Assembly: GCA_013397865.1 (NCBI GenBank)
Contig: VZTI01005559.1
Location: forward strand, 1,565,144-1,629,143
Length of the DNA: 64,000 nucleotides
Origin: Struthidea cinerea
Taxonomy: Eukaryota > Chordata > Aves > Passeriformes > Corcoracidae
Direction: 5' to 3'
Below the pieces are notes generated by a model that did no database searches, was not told the origin of the DNA, and saw only the letters and a program-made list of their open reading frames with translations. Of the stretch, positions 10,136 to 26,000 are shown in pieces. Position numbers and translations under genes: made by a program. Every line of letters begins with the position of its first letter. Within the stretch, counting starts at the first letter, position 1.

Positions 10136-13100
10136 GGGTTTTTTCGACCCCTTCCCTGCAAGCTTCTGTTATTTCCCCCAGTACGTGTATGATGGGTCAC
10201 ACGCCACCACACAGATGCTGTGCACAGCCTCTCTGCCTCAGGAAGAGGACGCAGGCGGAATTCTGACTGGCTGTCCGGACTCTTTCTCTGTTTACACCCC
10301 ATCTCCAGTCATTTCTTCCATGAGGAAAGCACTGATTTCTGTTCTACATGCAATCAAGAGTACCATTTTGCACATGCTTCACCCAAAAATTTCTTAGTGT
10401 GATTGCTAATGCTCTCTAGGATAGAAGTGTGGGGCTTCCCATCTTGGTTCCTCATGACCAGGTAGCAGGTGACGTACCTTCAAAAAAAAACTTCCCCACA
10501 TACACAAATTCGTGTATTTTGGAAACAGTCATTAATTTCTCTGTAAAAACTCAACCCCCCACCCTCTTACCTTCCATAAGCAAGAACCAAAACAGAAACA
10601 CTCACACACAGAGTACATTCCAGAACACATGTATACACTTTCTTACCTGTCGAAGAAGACATTCTGTGTATAGTCAGGTCCTGGGAGGATATCTGAACTT
10701 GTCTGGAAAGAATCACTCTGCTTAAGAACATCTCTCAAGGGCAATGGCAGAAAGGTAGGAGCCCAGTTAACACAGACACTCCACAACAATGACAAGCTGA
10801 TTCCAAAGGGTTTCAATGCTGGTGCATGCGAGCAGATGCAGTGAGTTTGTGTTCACTAAACACTTTACGGGTGAGTAGAGTAAGCAGAACATCTAGGAAC
10901 TGTGGAACATGTTCAAAGCTTTTTTAAAAGCACAGCACTATTTGCATGAAGTTCTGTGTAGGGCCAAGAGCATCCACAGCAGGATGGCTTAATGAATCAA
11001 ATAATAGTGATGCCAACTAAAGAACTCCATGCAAAACAGGACTGACCATTCACGGAGAGGAGGAGAAACCTCTACCCCAAATCACAGGCTGTGGGAAGAA
11101 CCCAGAAGGGAACTACTGCACTGCTGAGCAGGTCAGGAACGTAGGTGGGGAGGAAGGGAAGCCATGTTGGAATTAGAGGTATGAAAGTTGATCACAGGGG
11201 TAGGAGAGAGAAGTGACACAGCATGGATGAACAGAAGGGTGGGAAAAGATAGTTCTTAATCTCACATAAGTACTCCTCTCCAGCTCTTCGAGAAACAAAT
11301 TAAAAAAGTGAGTGGGGTCTGCCTCAACCATTTTCCAGTGGAAGGGATGCCTCCTCTCACATAGGAGGGTTCTTGCAAGTAAGACAGGACTGAAAATGCC
11401 ACTGGTAACAGAGGGGTTAACCACTCCTCCTGCAGCCTAGCAGGAGCTGGCCCGGCATCCTTCCCTATCCCTTTAATCGTATCTGATACAGATGCAAGGC
11501 TGGGGAGGGGAGTCCGGCAGGGAACAAAGAAGCCATTTAAAAAAAAATAAAAAAAAGGACAAGAAAACGACCCTGCGCTCCATGGCAGACGCCAAAACGA
11601 TTGCACAAAGGCACCATTTCAGGGCTGAAATTTCACCGCACCAACGTGATTAAAGGATTCCATGGAGGGTGGGGGGAGAAGGCTGAAGGCCACAGTGCTG
11701 CAAATTAACCTTTTCTTGGTAAGGATGGCCTGGACCAGGAAGCATTTGTGTTCTTCATAGTCAACCCCCTTCACGCACCTGCAAACATCTCCACATCCCC
11801 TTTGACCTGTCATTTCACCCAGGGACCCATTCAGCTCTCACATGATCGCCTCCGAAACCAGCCCCTCCTGTGCACACCTCGAGAGGAAGGATAGACTGGT
11901 GCTTTTACAGGGAGAGGTAAGAGAATGACATTCATGGTTGGTTACATGAGCCACGTTCCCAGGCAGGTGGGTATAAACTCCCTTTGGGACACAGATGCTC
12001 ATGTGCAGGCACTGACCACACATACAGCATGGAGAATGATCACTTTATATATAAGCACAAGCTTAAACTAGCTGGAAATATTCTTTCTGGACCAGTGTAA
12101 ATAAAAAAATAATATAAGGCAGAAACCATAGGTGAGGTGCACCTTCCTCCTTCTTCTCTTTAAAAATAGAAAACAAAACCTCTGACAGCTCTTTTTAGCA
12201 AGATAATTGAGAAAGATTTGGTGTGTTCTGCCCAATCTCAGATCTTCCTCATGCAGAGAAAGAACCTTGAAGCACACAGATCAAGAAATGAAAACTAGGT
12301 AGCAGCTGGCTGGAAGCCCTTGCAGATTGTAAGGCACCCACCCAACTCTTGACTCGCGCACGTTACCTCCTGGCACATCAGAGGCGAAGAGTGCAGGTAC
12401 CTGAAGGGGACAGATGACTGATCTTTCACCACAACACAGATCAAAGGAACTCTAGGATTTAGCTACCGTTGTGCCACCATAAGAACCACCAGGCTATGTA
12501 CAACTGAGATGGCTGGTCCATCCCCAGGACCTCAGTTCCACCGTGTGTCAGAGATCGGCTGCACCAGGAGCAACAACAACCCACACCTGCCGAGCTGGTG
12601 GGACAGCGAGCGGCGGCCACGCTTCCGGCTGGGGCGGTGCCACTGAAAGGGGATCCCCACTTCTGATAAGCAGCGAGGGAGCAGGGAAACAATAGGTGGC
12701 TTGATGAGAGCTGCTCTACGATACTCCTGAGAAGCCCCACAGTCAGCACTGGCCAAAGAGGAAATTGGGGGTTTCCACAGCAACCTGCTCGGGGCACAAA
12801 GGCCCAACTGTCCAGGGGAAGCAATGAAGGTGTCTCAGCACTCCCATTTTAAGAAGGGACAGCAGTGGAAGGCTGGAGTCTTTCTGAAGCCAAAGTACCT
12901 GCCAGAGCATTTCTGTACAGCAGGAGTTTAATTGGGTATCAGTCCTGTAACCAGGGAGGAGCAGTGCTAGAGGAGGGAGTTACTGCAGACTTTAGCCGAG
13001 CTAAAAGACAAGGCCTTCAACAGTGTAAGAAAGCTGAAGAAACAGCATTGCACTTGGCTCCCTAATCTTACTAATATAGTACATGACACATAGAGAAAAA

Positions 13101-13215
13101 ATAGTACCCAAGCTGGTGGAGACAGCTAAGGAAGTGGTCTCTCAGGCATGTAGGACTGAGATGAAAGAGAAAGTCAGAGGGGAAAAAACCCCAAATACAT
13201 TTAATTTAATTTAAA
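10136..13215. other. SOX10-POLR2F intergenic interval
   Basis: About 3 kb lie between the two convergent 3' ends. I find no gene here. An A-rich patch sits at about 11537-11560. A CpG-rich islet at about 12590-12645 stands out in otherwise CpG-poor DNA. Minus-strand open frames such as 12459-12824 are cysteine- and tryptophan-rich without recognisable domains. In mammals this interval is part of the SOX10 regulatory landscape, so non-coding function is possible. Confidence 0.5.
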
Positions 13216-13231
13216 ATAGGGAGATTTAGAA

Positions 13232-13237
13232 TTTATT
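13232..13237 (-). terminator. POLR2F: POLR2F poly(A) signal
   Basis: TTTATT on the plus strand is AATAAA on the minus strand, about 70 bases past the POLR2F stop codon. It would give a very short 3' UTR, reasonable for a small housekeeping gene. Confidence 0.65.
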
Positions 13238-13307
13238 TACACAAATACTAACCAAAATTAGAAACACCCCTGGAAAAGAAAAAACGAAAACAATGGCTGG
13301 CATCTGA

Positions 13308-17077
<3,770 letters not shown>

Positions 17078-17225
17078 GTTGCCGCCCGGCGCCCCCTGAC
17101 CCGCACTTCCGGCAGCACTTCCGGGCGTTGCCGTGACGCTGCCGGAAGCTCTCCCGCGCCGTTGCCGTGGCGACCGCCGCCGCTTCCCCCGCGCTGCCCG
17201 TCCCGCCCGCTCCCCTCCCGTCGTC
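17078..17225. promoter_or_regulatory. Bidirectional CpG promoter of POLR2F and C22orf23
   Basis: The two start codons face away from each other with 148 bp between them, inside a CpG island of about 16750-17550. Two ACTTCCGG sites (17105-17112 and 17117-17124) and one inverted CCGGAAG (17142-17148) are ETS/GABP-type motifs typical of housekeeping promoters. GTTGCC-based words at 17127-17139 and 17161-17174 resemble RFX X-boxes. No TATA box is visible. Motif occupancy is inferred. Confidence 0.8.
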
Positions 17226-20200
17226 ATGGAGGTGGCGAGGACCGCGGCCCGCGGCGAGGGCTCGGCGGCGGGCAGGCCGGCCCGGTACAGCTCAGGCACC
17301 CGGGAGCTGCTGAGAGGTAACGGCGGAACGGGGCTGGGGCCGGGCCCGGCTTCTCGGGGCGCTGGGGTCCGGCCGGCCGTGCCTCGCCCCGAAGTGGAGC
17401 GTCCCACCGCGGTCCGACAACCGGGCGGGCCCGTCGCTGGTGTCGCCGCCCCGGCTGGAGTCTCCCAAACCCGCATTTTCCCCTTCGGGTTGGGGTTGCG
17501 AGCGGGGGTGGCCCCAGGGCGGGTTCCCCAGCCCGGCTCTGCTGGCTCTTCACCGACATGTCGTGTTTTTCAGCGATGATGGAGGAGTTGCAGATGACCC
17601 ATTCCCAGAAGCGATACCTGATGGACTATGTGAAACGTGAGTGAGGCCCCCCGGCTCTCCTGCCCGCTGCTGTGCTATGATGAGGAGCTTTTGCGTCTCG
17701 GCTTGAGACGGGGGCATTCGCCCAGAGCCTGCTCGGATGGACAAGTGCTTTAAAACAGCAGCAGAGCAGCTGCTGACACATGGGGACAAACGGGGCGAGG
17801 TGTCCCCTCGAGTCAGCCAGGAAACAAGGCACAACGGTGTGACTTGAACCACAGCCTGTCTCGTGCCCAATGACCAGGGTGAGACATCTGTGGTACTGGG
17901 GTCTTCATTTGTGATGCTACTATGGATCAACCGGTAGATCTCCTGGCAATGGCCCAGAGCCATCCATCCAGAGTCCCCTCTGTCTGATTTGCTGTTATTT
18001 TTGGTTCGTTCCCCAGGAGGAGATGCCCTGCCCGTTCAGAGATTCCCCCCATCCAGCAAACAGCCAGTGCCTGCTTCCTACACAGCAGCCTGTCAGCCAC
18101 ACAAGCTTCCAGCTAGACCGCTTCTCCGACCTGCCAAGGTCTGCCAGGCAGGAGATGCCTACACCCGAGAGAAATTCAAGCCACAGCCCACACGTAAGTC
18201 AGCAAACATTGCTAATAGATACGTGGTGCTGCCTGGAGCCTCTCTTCCTCTTCTGTCCATCCCCTGCCTCAATCTCAGTAGCAGCAGTGTATCTAAATTG
18301 CTCCACGTCCTCACGCTCTCAGTCTTCAAAGATGCTTTAGAAATGGATCTCAGAGGGAACATCTGCTGTAAGTGCTCGCTGACTTCTGCCCACCGGCTGG
18401 GGGGGTGACAGGTGATAGGGACCTGCACAGTCCTTGAGTAAGAACGGAGCACTGTGTGATTCTCTAGCACATAAATGTGAGCCAAACCTCTGATGTTGGT
18501 TTGGTGGGCTCTGTACACCTGTGTGGTGCTTGCACACAGTCCAGGGATGGACTGACATTAATGTAACACTTCCTCTGGCACGGTTAGCAGGGAAGCAGTG
18601 TGGTTAGGCTCCTCCATGAGGAGACATGCTGATAATGATTTTTTTTCCTTTGGCATTCACAGGAGATTTGGAAAAGGAGAAGAGAAGACTTCAAAACATC
18701 TTAGCAACAGGGAAGGATGAGGTGGAGGACGAGGTGGAGCAGGTGCTCATTCAGAAAAAAGAAGAGGAGGTAGCTGAGCCTGACCGGTTTGAAGAATGTA
18801 CGTCTTCATGTCGCCAGGAGGGAGGCAGGCAGGAAGCCTGGGAAACCAGCTCCCCGCTAGGGCTGGGGCGGCAGGCTGTGTTGCCAGTAACTTGAAGCCC
18901 ATTACAGGAGGAGGCACAAAGCCCAGTTTCCAAGAGAAAGGGCTCGCTGCTGTGTCTCTGTGATCCAGCCATCCTCACAGAGCTTATACTGCCGAGGTTT
19001 GCTGGCAGGTAGCTCTCTGGGCTGCCCACACAAAATGCACCCTGCTGGCAGGGGAATAGCCTAGGGATGTGCAGGGATACCTGGGAAGCCAAGCTCAGGT
19101 ACTGCTGGTCCTTTTCCCAGCAAGCATGACTCAACACAGACCAGGTCACTTGAGAGCCTGACCACAGTTTGGGCCGTTCCACTCCAGGATCACAGTAGTT
19201 ATACTAGCAAAGCTTAAACGTCGAGCAAAATTTTAAGCAGTGAGAGACTTTGGCCTGCAGAGTATACTGGGATAGCAAAACCCTGCCTAATACCTCTCTG
19301 TGCTTGAATCTTCAACGTGTGTGTACACCCTGCCAGCTCTTTGCCAGCCGGGGTAGCACAAAGATGGGCAGTGCTAGAATAAAGTGTACAGAAGAGGTGC
19401 TTTGGTCCCTGCTGCAGGGAGCCAGTGCAGCTGGTTTCACACATGCTTGGTAGCCTCCAACACTTGTCACAAGCTGAGTGTTATCCTTGACACATCTGTG
19501 ACAGGATTTGGATCAGCTGGCTGCAGATCTGTGCTGCAAAGCGGCAGCTGATGATCCGTGCCTGGTCTTGGATGGTTGCAGTGACTGGGTGTTGCGTGTC
19601 AACTAATGAACCTCAACAGCAGGTTCTGCCTCCATCCACAGACTGGTTAAATTGCCCACAAGCAAAAGAGAATTGTCTGCACAAAGAACACTAGAAAACT
19701 ACTGTTCTGGGAGTCGGGAAGTAGTAAGAAGTTGGGCAGAAGGGACATTTCCCATTGTGTAAGGGACTACTGAGGTATTGTGATGACATGTTGAGCAAGA
19801 TGAGTGTTACAGCAGATTTCCCCCTGCCCTGGTGGGACTGCTGTTCAAGCAGAGCTAGGAAATTGGGGGTTCAGATCTAGACAGAAATGTGTTTTCTTGC
19901 CTTTTGGCTGCATGCTCTTTCCACAGTTCTTTCTCTTATCCATCAGTGATGAATGAAATTCAAGAGAGGAGGGAATTCCTGGCAGAGATGGAAGCTCTAG
20001 GACAGGGCAGGAAGTATCAAGGGATTGTCCTCACTGAAATCTCACAGGTACGCAAGGGCCTTGGCTGAACAGCGCATGGAGGGAATCCCATGTGTCAGAG
20101 ATCATTAAGCAGAGTCTTCTCTGATATCTGAGCAGGAAAGGGGGCAGAGAGCTGTTTCCCTTCATGGCACAGCTCAGGCATGAATTTGGGGAATGGTGGA

Positions 20201-20445
20201 TAGAGGTTTTTCAGCTTTCTTTCCATCTCTGCATGTAACTTAATCAGGGAAACAGAGTTTTTGTATTTGAGATTGGGAAAAGAAGAAAAAAAAGCTGCTG
20301 GCTTTCTCCCTGCTCAGCTCTCCCCCTTTGTACTTTGCAGAAACTGCATGAGATGGAAATCATTGACAAGAAGAGAAGTGAGGAAATGAGAAAGATCATG
20401 ACAAAAGCCTTCCCTGTTGGGAACAAATCCAATCTCCAAGACTAG
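17226..20445 (+). CDS. C22orf23: C22orf23 homologue, UPF0193 (EVG1) family protein
   Basis: Six exons: 17226-17316, 17574-17636, 18017-18193, 18663-18797, 19947-20047 and 20341-20445, all GT-AG with consistent phase. They total 223 residues, against 217 in human. The N-terminal part has the family motif around RYSSGTRELLRAMMEE and the MTHSQKRYLMDYVKR segment. The middle is proline-rich with basic residues. The C-terminal half is charged and helical, starting near DLEKEKRRLQN and including RFEELMNEIQERREFLAEME and ALGQGRKYQGIVLTEISQK, which matches human closely. The biochemical function is not established as far as I know; a microtubule or ciliary role is inference from the helical basic character and the X-box-like promoter words. 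No transmembrane segment or signal peptide is visible. Confidence 0.95.
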
Positions 20446-20647
20446 GCCAAGGGCAAAACACAAGTGCAATTTGTTCCCACCTACTCTTCCCAGACTCTCA
20501 GCATCTGAGGCTGGTCTGTGTCTGTTTCCAAAGAGGGGGCAGCACCATCTGTTGCCTGAAACTAGAAGGCAGGACCAATTTGTACATAAACAGCGACAGA
20601 AGTTGTAAAATCCTTCCCACACACTGGATCCCTTCTTGCTCAATAAT

Positions 20648-20653
20648 ATTAAA
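20648..20653 (+). terminator. C22orf23: C22orf23 poly(A) signal
   Basis: ATTAAA about 200 bases after the stop codon at 20445. It is the only good signal before the convergent MICALL1 3' end. Confidence 0.6.
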
Positions 20654-20674
20654 GACATGAAAACACATAGCAAC

Positions 20675-21354
20675 AGCTACCAAAACATGACAAAGTAGAG
20701 CCTTCTTTTGCCTATGCAGTGCCTCAGAGTACAGCAATCCATCCCCAGAAATTTCACTCCTTCCCATCTACCCAGAGGTGAAGGTTTCTCATGACAGCAC
20801 GATGGTAACACACGCTGCCACCCACACCTGTAACCTGCTCGCTCCTGGCCCCGTGACTCTGGGAATGTCTCTAGAGGAAGTTGCAACTGCGTGGCCTTAC
20901 ATGATCACGAGCCCCTGGCATTGTTGCAGGTCACTGTGACTGCGACCTGCAGCATCAGCAAACCTCTGGTGGCAGCCCCACGGGGCAGGGGCTCAGCTGT
21001 GCCAAGCAGGGACAGGGGATTTCAGCCCAGTGCCTGCTGCTCTTTGCTGTGGGCTTGCTGTGATTTTTTGGTTCCCAAAAGCATGGTATGCAGAATAGCC
21101 ACTGTATTACCACAGAGACTGGAAATGGCTGTTTGCTCACCTCCTACATGCCTGCACCTCTGTCCTCCAGCAGGCTGAAGCATGATGCCCCACTTTTCCT
21201 GTGCAAATCCCAGCATAAAGTTTCCGATTTCCTTAAGAGCCCATCCTCTGCTTCCTAGAAACACTCAGCCACTTTCCAAAGCCAGGCAGTATGCCCTGGC
21301 CCTGGGACAGCACGAGTGCACAAAGGAACCAGAAACCTAATCCAGAATCATTTT
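20675..21354. other. Convergent intergenic gap between C22orf23 and MICALL1
   Basis: About 680 bp between two converging 3' ends. The open frame at 20891-21178 (+) has no recognisable domain and is overlapped by opposite-strand frames. I see nothing else here. Confidence 0.5.
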
Positions 21355-21371
21355 TTAAATCCAATGTTTCT

Positions 21372-21377
21372 TTTATT
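21372..21377 (-). terminator. MICALL1: MICALL1 poly(A) signal
   Basis: TTTATT on the plus strand is AATAAA on the minus strand. It lies about 1.66 kb past the MICALL1 stop codon, implying a 3' UTR over about 21355-23034. That stretch contains no other gene; it includes a short AC-rich patch near 22020-22036. Confidence 0.6.
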
Positions 21378-23034
21378 TCTGTTCAGGTGAATGGAAGTCA
21401 TGGAGTTAGTACAGTATAATTTACAAATCAAACTTCTGACCGGGCACAGGGCCAAGGGGTGTCAGGCTGCAGCGATCCCAGTGGCCTTTGGCAACAGTGA
21501 TGTGACAGCAGGCTCTAAAGCAAATTTGTTTCTCCTTGGAGAAGGGTTGTGCTTTGGGATCTCCCCTCCCCTACCACTGCTCCTCATCAGCCTGCTGGGT
21601 ATGGCGGGGGTGAGATGGCATTACCAGCGCAGGGCTGAGCTGGCCAACTCCCAGCCATGGGGGCCATGCTGGGATTGAGGAGGGGCTCGGGTCCCTCTGG
21701 TTTTGGGAAATGAGGATCCCTCTCCAGAATGCTACACCAGCCACCTTGCAAGGCACTGCTCTGAGAGCATTTTGGCTAAAGCCTGTTGGGTTTTTAGAAG
21801 AGACTGCAGCAGATGGCTCAGGGCTGGTTATGTCTAATTTGCTAATGAGAAGGCATGATGAACAGCTGACCAACCAAACACCCATGAAACTCTAATTCAG
21901 ACTGATCCAATAGTTCAATAAATAACTTGTCATCTTGGAAGAGAAGGCAGGAAATAAAAATGGAAGGATGAAGGGACGGTTGGAAGAACACCACCCCCCC
22001 CATTCCCTCCTCTGATGTACACACACGCACACACATGACAAATAAAATAAGGGGTTTAAAGTTTTAGGATGGGTTTGAATTCATCTAGTAAAGGAGGTGT
22101 AAAAAATAACCAGCCACATCTGCACACTTACAAAGTATACACAGATGAAGCTGGGTGAAGGTCAGTTGTGACTGCGCCTCTCTCCCCTGCCGCTCAAGGG
22201 TGGCACTGGTGAGCAGGGACACAATTTTAGTGCCCCTTGCCAGCACTGAGTCAATCTTGAGCTTTTCTGCCCTTGCTTGGAAAAGGAACAGGTCCTCCCT
22301 TCCCAGGAAGGCAGCAGAGTCAGCAGTGTTTAGCAGCAGTGGGGTTCCTGAGTAGGGCACGTGAGCTACGTCCTAGCAGCTGTACGCCGTCCCCTTGGGT
22401 CCTCTCAGCCTTGGGACAGAGCCCACCCACCCCTGGCACTCGAGGGAGGGGACAGCTCAAAATAAATAGGGCACCAGTTGTTTTTTTGGCTATGGCTCTA
22501 GAGCCTGGTGATGCAGGAGTATTTTCTTAACCTTTTCGTTTAGGCCAGTAAAACCCAAAGGATCCTGATTCTAATGTCAGTTTTCTCCTGAAGTTAAAAA
22601 TGGGACAGAAAAGGGACAAGGGCGGGCAGGCAGGGAGGGACAGGGAGGCCCAGTCCCCTCCTGGCAGAAGTCAGAGGCACGTGGAACTGTCACAGTTAGA
22701 GCGGGAGAAGGGACAGGGTGCAGTTAGTGCAAGTTTTCCCACAAACACGAAACTCCTTTGCTTGTTCTCAGTTAATGACAATTGGGTAACGTATCTGAAA
22801 AGCAAATCCATCTTCTCCCCACCTCGTTGACAAGGCTTCATGGAGGGGACGGCCGTGCTCCCTCGCAGCCTCAGGAAGGGGAGGGCTTTGGTCATTCTCA
22901 CCCACTCTGGGCTGAGGGCTGGCATCTCCCTGGGGTGGCAGCTCCGGTGCCTGGGGAGGGAGCAGGGGGAGAGGCGAGCCAGGGCCAGGGAGAGGTGAGT
23001 CGGGGTTCCCTCCCACTGCTGGTGTTCCCCTGCT

Positions 23035-26000
23035 CTAGCTTTTCTCCTTGGGTGACTTGCTCTTGGAGTCATGCTTGTTGCCCAGCAGCTTAAGCACCTT
23101 CATGGGCTTGAATTTGCCTTTCTTCTTGCTCTCGGTCTCCGTCTCCTTGTGAAATTCTGGGGTTGCAAAGGGAAGTTGTTACTGTGGGATGTCAATAGTT
23201 GTACAGACACGCTCACGACAATGGGCAAGGGTGAGAGCCATGAATCAAAGCCTTCCACTGCATGCACACTTCCTCTGGTAACAGGGGTGTGCAGCACAAC
23301 TGTGCCTCTAACTTTATTGTCCCTACAGGAAAGTCTCCCCAGGCTACATAGAATAGATTCAATCTCTCCTGCACACAATTTCACTAATGACTCATGCTGC
23401 CCCTTACTGGGGTCAGCAGTGAAAACATCACTCCATAAAGCTTCCCATTTGTTCCTTACCTTTCCTTTTAATCATGGCTTCCAACATTTTATCCTCCTCC
23501 TCTTCTCTGAAAGAAAGAATGGGAAAGAGGTCAGGAATTCAGCCCTGAAAACAGCTGCTGCATTGTTTAAGGCTAGAGAGCCTCCTACTTAGACCCACAG
23601 AGGGGCAGATCCATCACTGTCTTGTGAGCATTTGCAACCAGCAGGATAAATCCCACATGCTGCACGTGCTGGCCTGTCTTTCCCACACAAGGCATTCGAA
23701 GAGACAAGGATTGGGAAGCCTGGGAAAGATGTCAGCAACATGGATGTCTTGGGACACCCTCACAAGGCGCTCATGCAGCACTGAGTCAGACAGGCTATGC
23801 TTTTCCCTTCTCCCCCAGCCCACCTCACTCCTCACTCACCTCTGGCGGTCCTCGTCCAGGCAGTTCACAATGGCATTCCTCTGCTCAATGATGGTCACCA
23901 GCTCCTGCATCAGCACCTTCTCCCTCCCTCGGTCCTCGTCGGTCCAGTCCTTCTCTACCCAGCCAAACCCCAAGAAAGGACAGGCAATTACATGGCTGAA
24001 GGATCTCCAGCACAATCCCTTCTACCCTGGCACACTGAAGGGCTGGTTGGGCTAGCAATGCTGTGGGGACAGAGCCCTGCATGTGTCATTCCATGGGGAC
24101 AAAAGAAGCATGTCCCTGCACAAGGCTGGGACACACACTGAGATGGCACAGAGGCTCTAGAGCCAGCTGATTGCACTGGCATCCCTACAGATCTGCCTCT
24201 CTTCACCTGAGACCCACCTAGAGAGAGGGCAGATGATGCCCAGGGAAAAAATGATCCTTGTGGGTCCCTTCCAACTCAGGATATTCTATGATTCTATGAA
24301 AAAAAGGGGTAAACACAGCCAGAGTGGTGCTTTACCTGGCTTGTTGAGGAGGCACCGCAGTTCATACTCCACATCTGACTGCCGCTGCTCCAGGTTCTGC
24401 TGCTTGAAGCTGCAAAGGAAGGGGGAACTGTTGGGAAGCAGTGCAAGGCTCCAGAAGAGGCGGAACATCATCCCAAAGTATAGGGTGAGCTTGGAAAGAA
24501 CCATCAAAATGCTGATCTTGTCCTGTACAGCCAGGGAGCCAGGGACCAGTAAGGACTAGCCCTGGCTGCTCAAGGCCTTCCTGGAGTAGATGCTGCAGAG
24601 GCTCTGGTGACATGCTGTGGGTCAGTTCTCAGTGCATTTGGACAGATTTGCTTGCCCTTACTCCCTCCCTTTTCTAGGCAAGGAGGCCCTGTCAGGATCT
24701 CCCCTGGAAGCACTATTTCAGGAGGGTTGAGAAAGAGTTCCCCAAGAGAGTGTCAGTGCCTCTGCACACGCCTGCACACACTTACATGTAGATGAGCTCT
24801 GACTCGTGGCGCACCAGCATGTGCTTCTCATGGATGAGTTTGAACCAGTCCACAAGCAGGCTGTCCTCAGGGTTGTCTGCCAAGCAAAGGGACAATTCAA
24901 AGCCATTCCCAGCCCTGGTGGATCCCATCACCCTGCAGCAGGCTGGGCTCTGCCAAGCCAGGGAAGGGGCACTGTGCTAGAGCCAACCCAACCTCAGCCT
25001 ATTTCTGAGTCCCAGAGAGACCCTATCTCTTCTCCAACCTGTTTCCATTCTAGGGACATTTCCATGTTCAGGGTATGGTTGTGACCAATCTTGGAGGCCA
25101 GCACAGCCTCCGGTGCTCTTCCAACCCCAGCATCAGCAGGGAGGAAGTCACTGTTGCTACCTCCTTGGCTGGAGAGAGGGCAGCGCCAGAGTCGGTCCTG
25201 CCCCACACCCACAGACAGCCCACTCCACGTACCATTCTTGGCACTGCGAAGTTTTTCCTCCAAGGCCACCCCACGGTGCTCCAGCTCGTCCAGCTGATGC
25301 TCAATGGCATCCATCTCCCCATAGATGTCTTCCTCAGGGATATACTGATCTGTCTGCACCTGCAAAACCAGAAATCAGACACTTTCATTACCACCAGACT
25401 CCAGTTTCCAGGGGTAACCCAAAGGCCGGTCAACACTAACAAGGGCAGGGGGACAACAGAGTATTCCATCTAAGTGTGGATCTGAAATCCCCACCCCACT
25501 CTGGAACAAAGGAAGACCACGGTGCTTTCATGAACAGGGTGTAGCCTACACGCCCTCCTCCCCAGCCACAGCCAGCTGCTGCAATCCCTGCCCACATATG
25601 CATCAGCAGGGTACCTGCAGACTTCTACAGCCCTGGGGGATAGCACAGAGCCAGCTTTTTCCTCCTTGCTCCTGAGGGCCCTTTTACCTTGCGTTTGATC
25701 AGTGGGAAGCCATGGCCCGGTGCAGGAGGACGCACAGGCTTGGAGCCCTTGGGAGGTTTCTTTGCCGAGGGGGAGGCGGCAGGTGATGGCTTCCGATTGA
25801 AGGGGTTCTCTTTGCAGGAGGACTGGAGAGGGTGGACAAAAGCAGATACATGAGCATCCAGGGAAGGAAAGGGATCCCAACAGGTAGGAATGAGCAGACA
25901 GGGCAGCAGTAAGGTTTGTCCTGCCCCATACACTCCTAAAGGAGGAACACAGCACTCATCTCCACAAGCACCTAATCAAAAAAACAGCTGTTCTCCTATT

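Noticed and set aside
12459..12824. 121-codon open frame (-) between SOX10 and POLR2F
   Set aside because: Low-complexity Cys/Trp/Ser-rich translation without domains or a plausible transcript.
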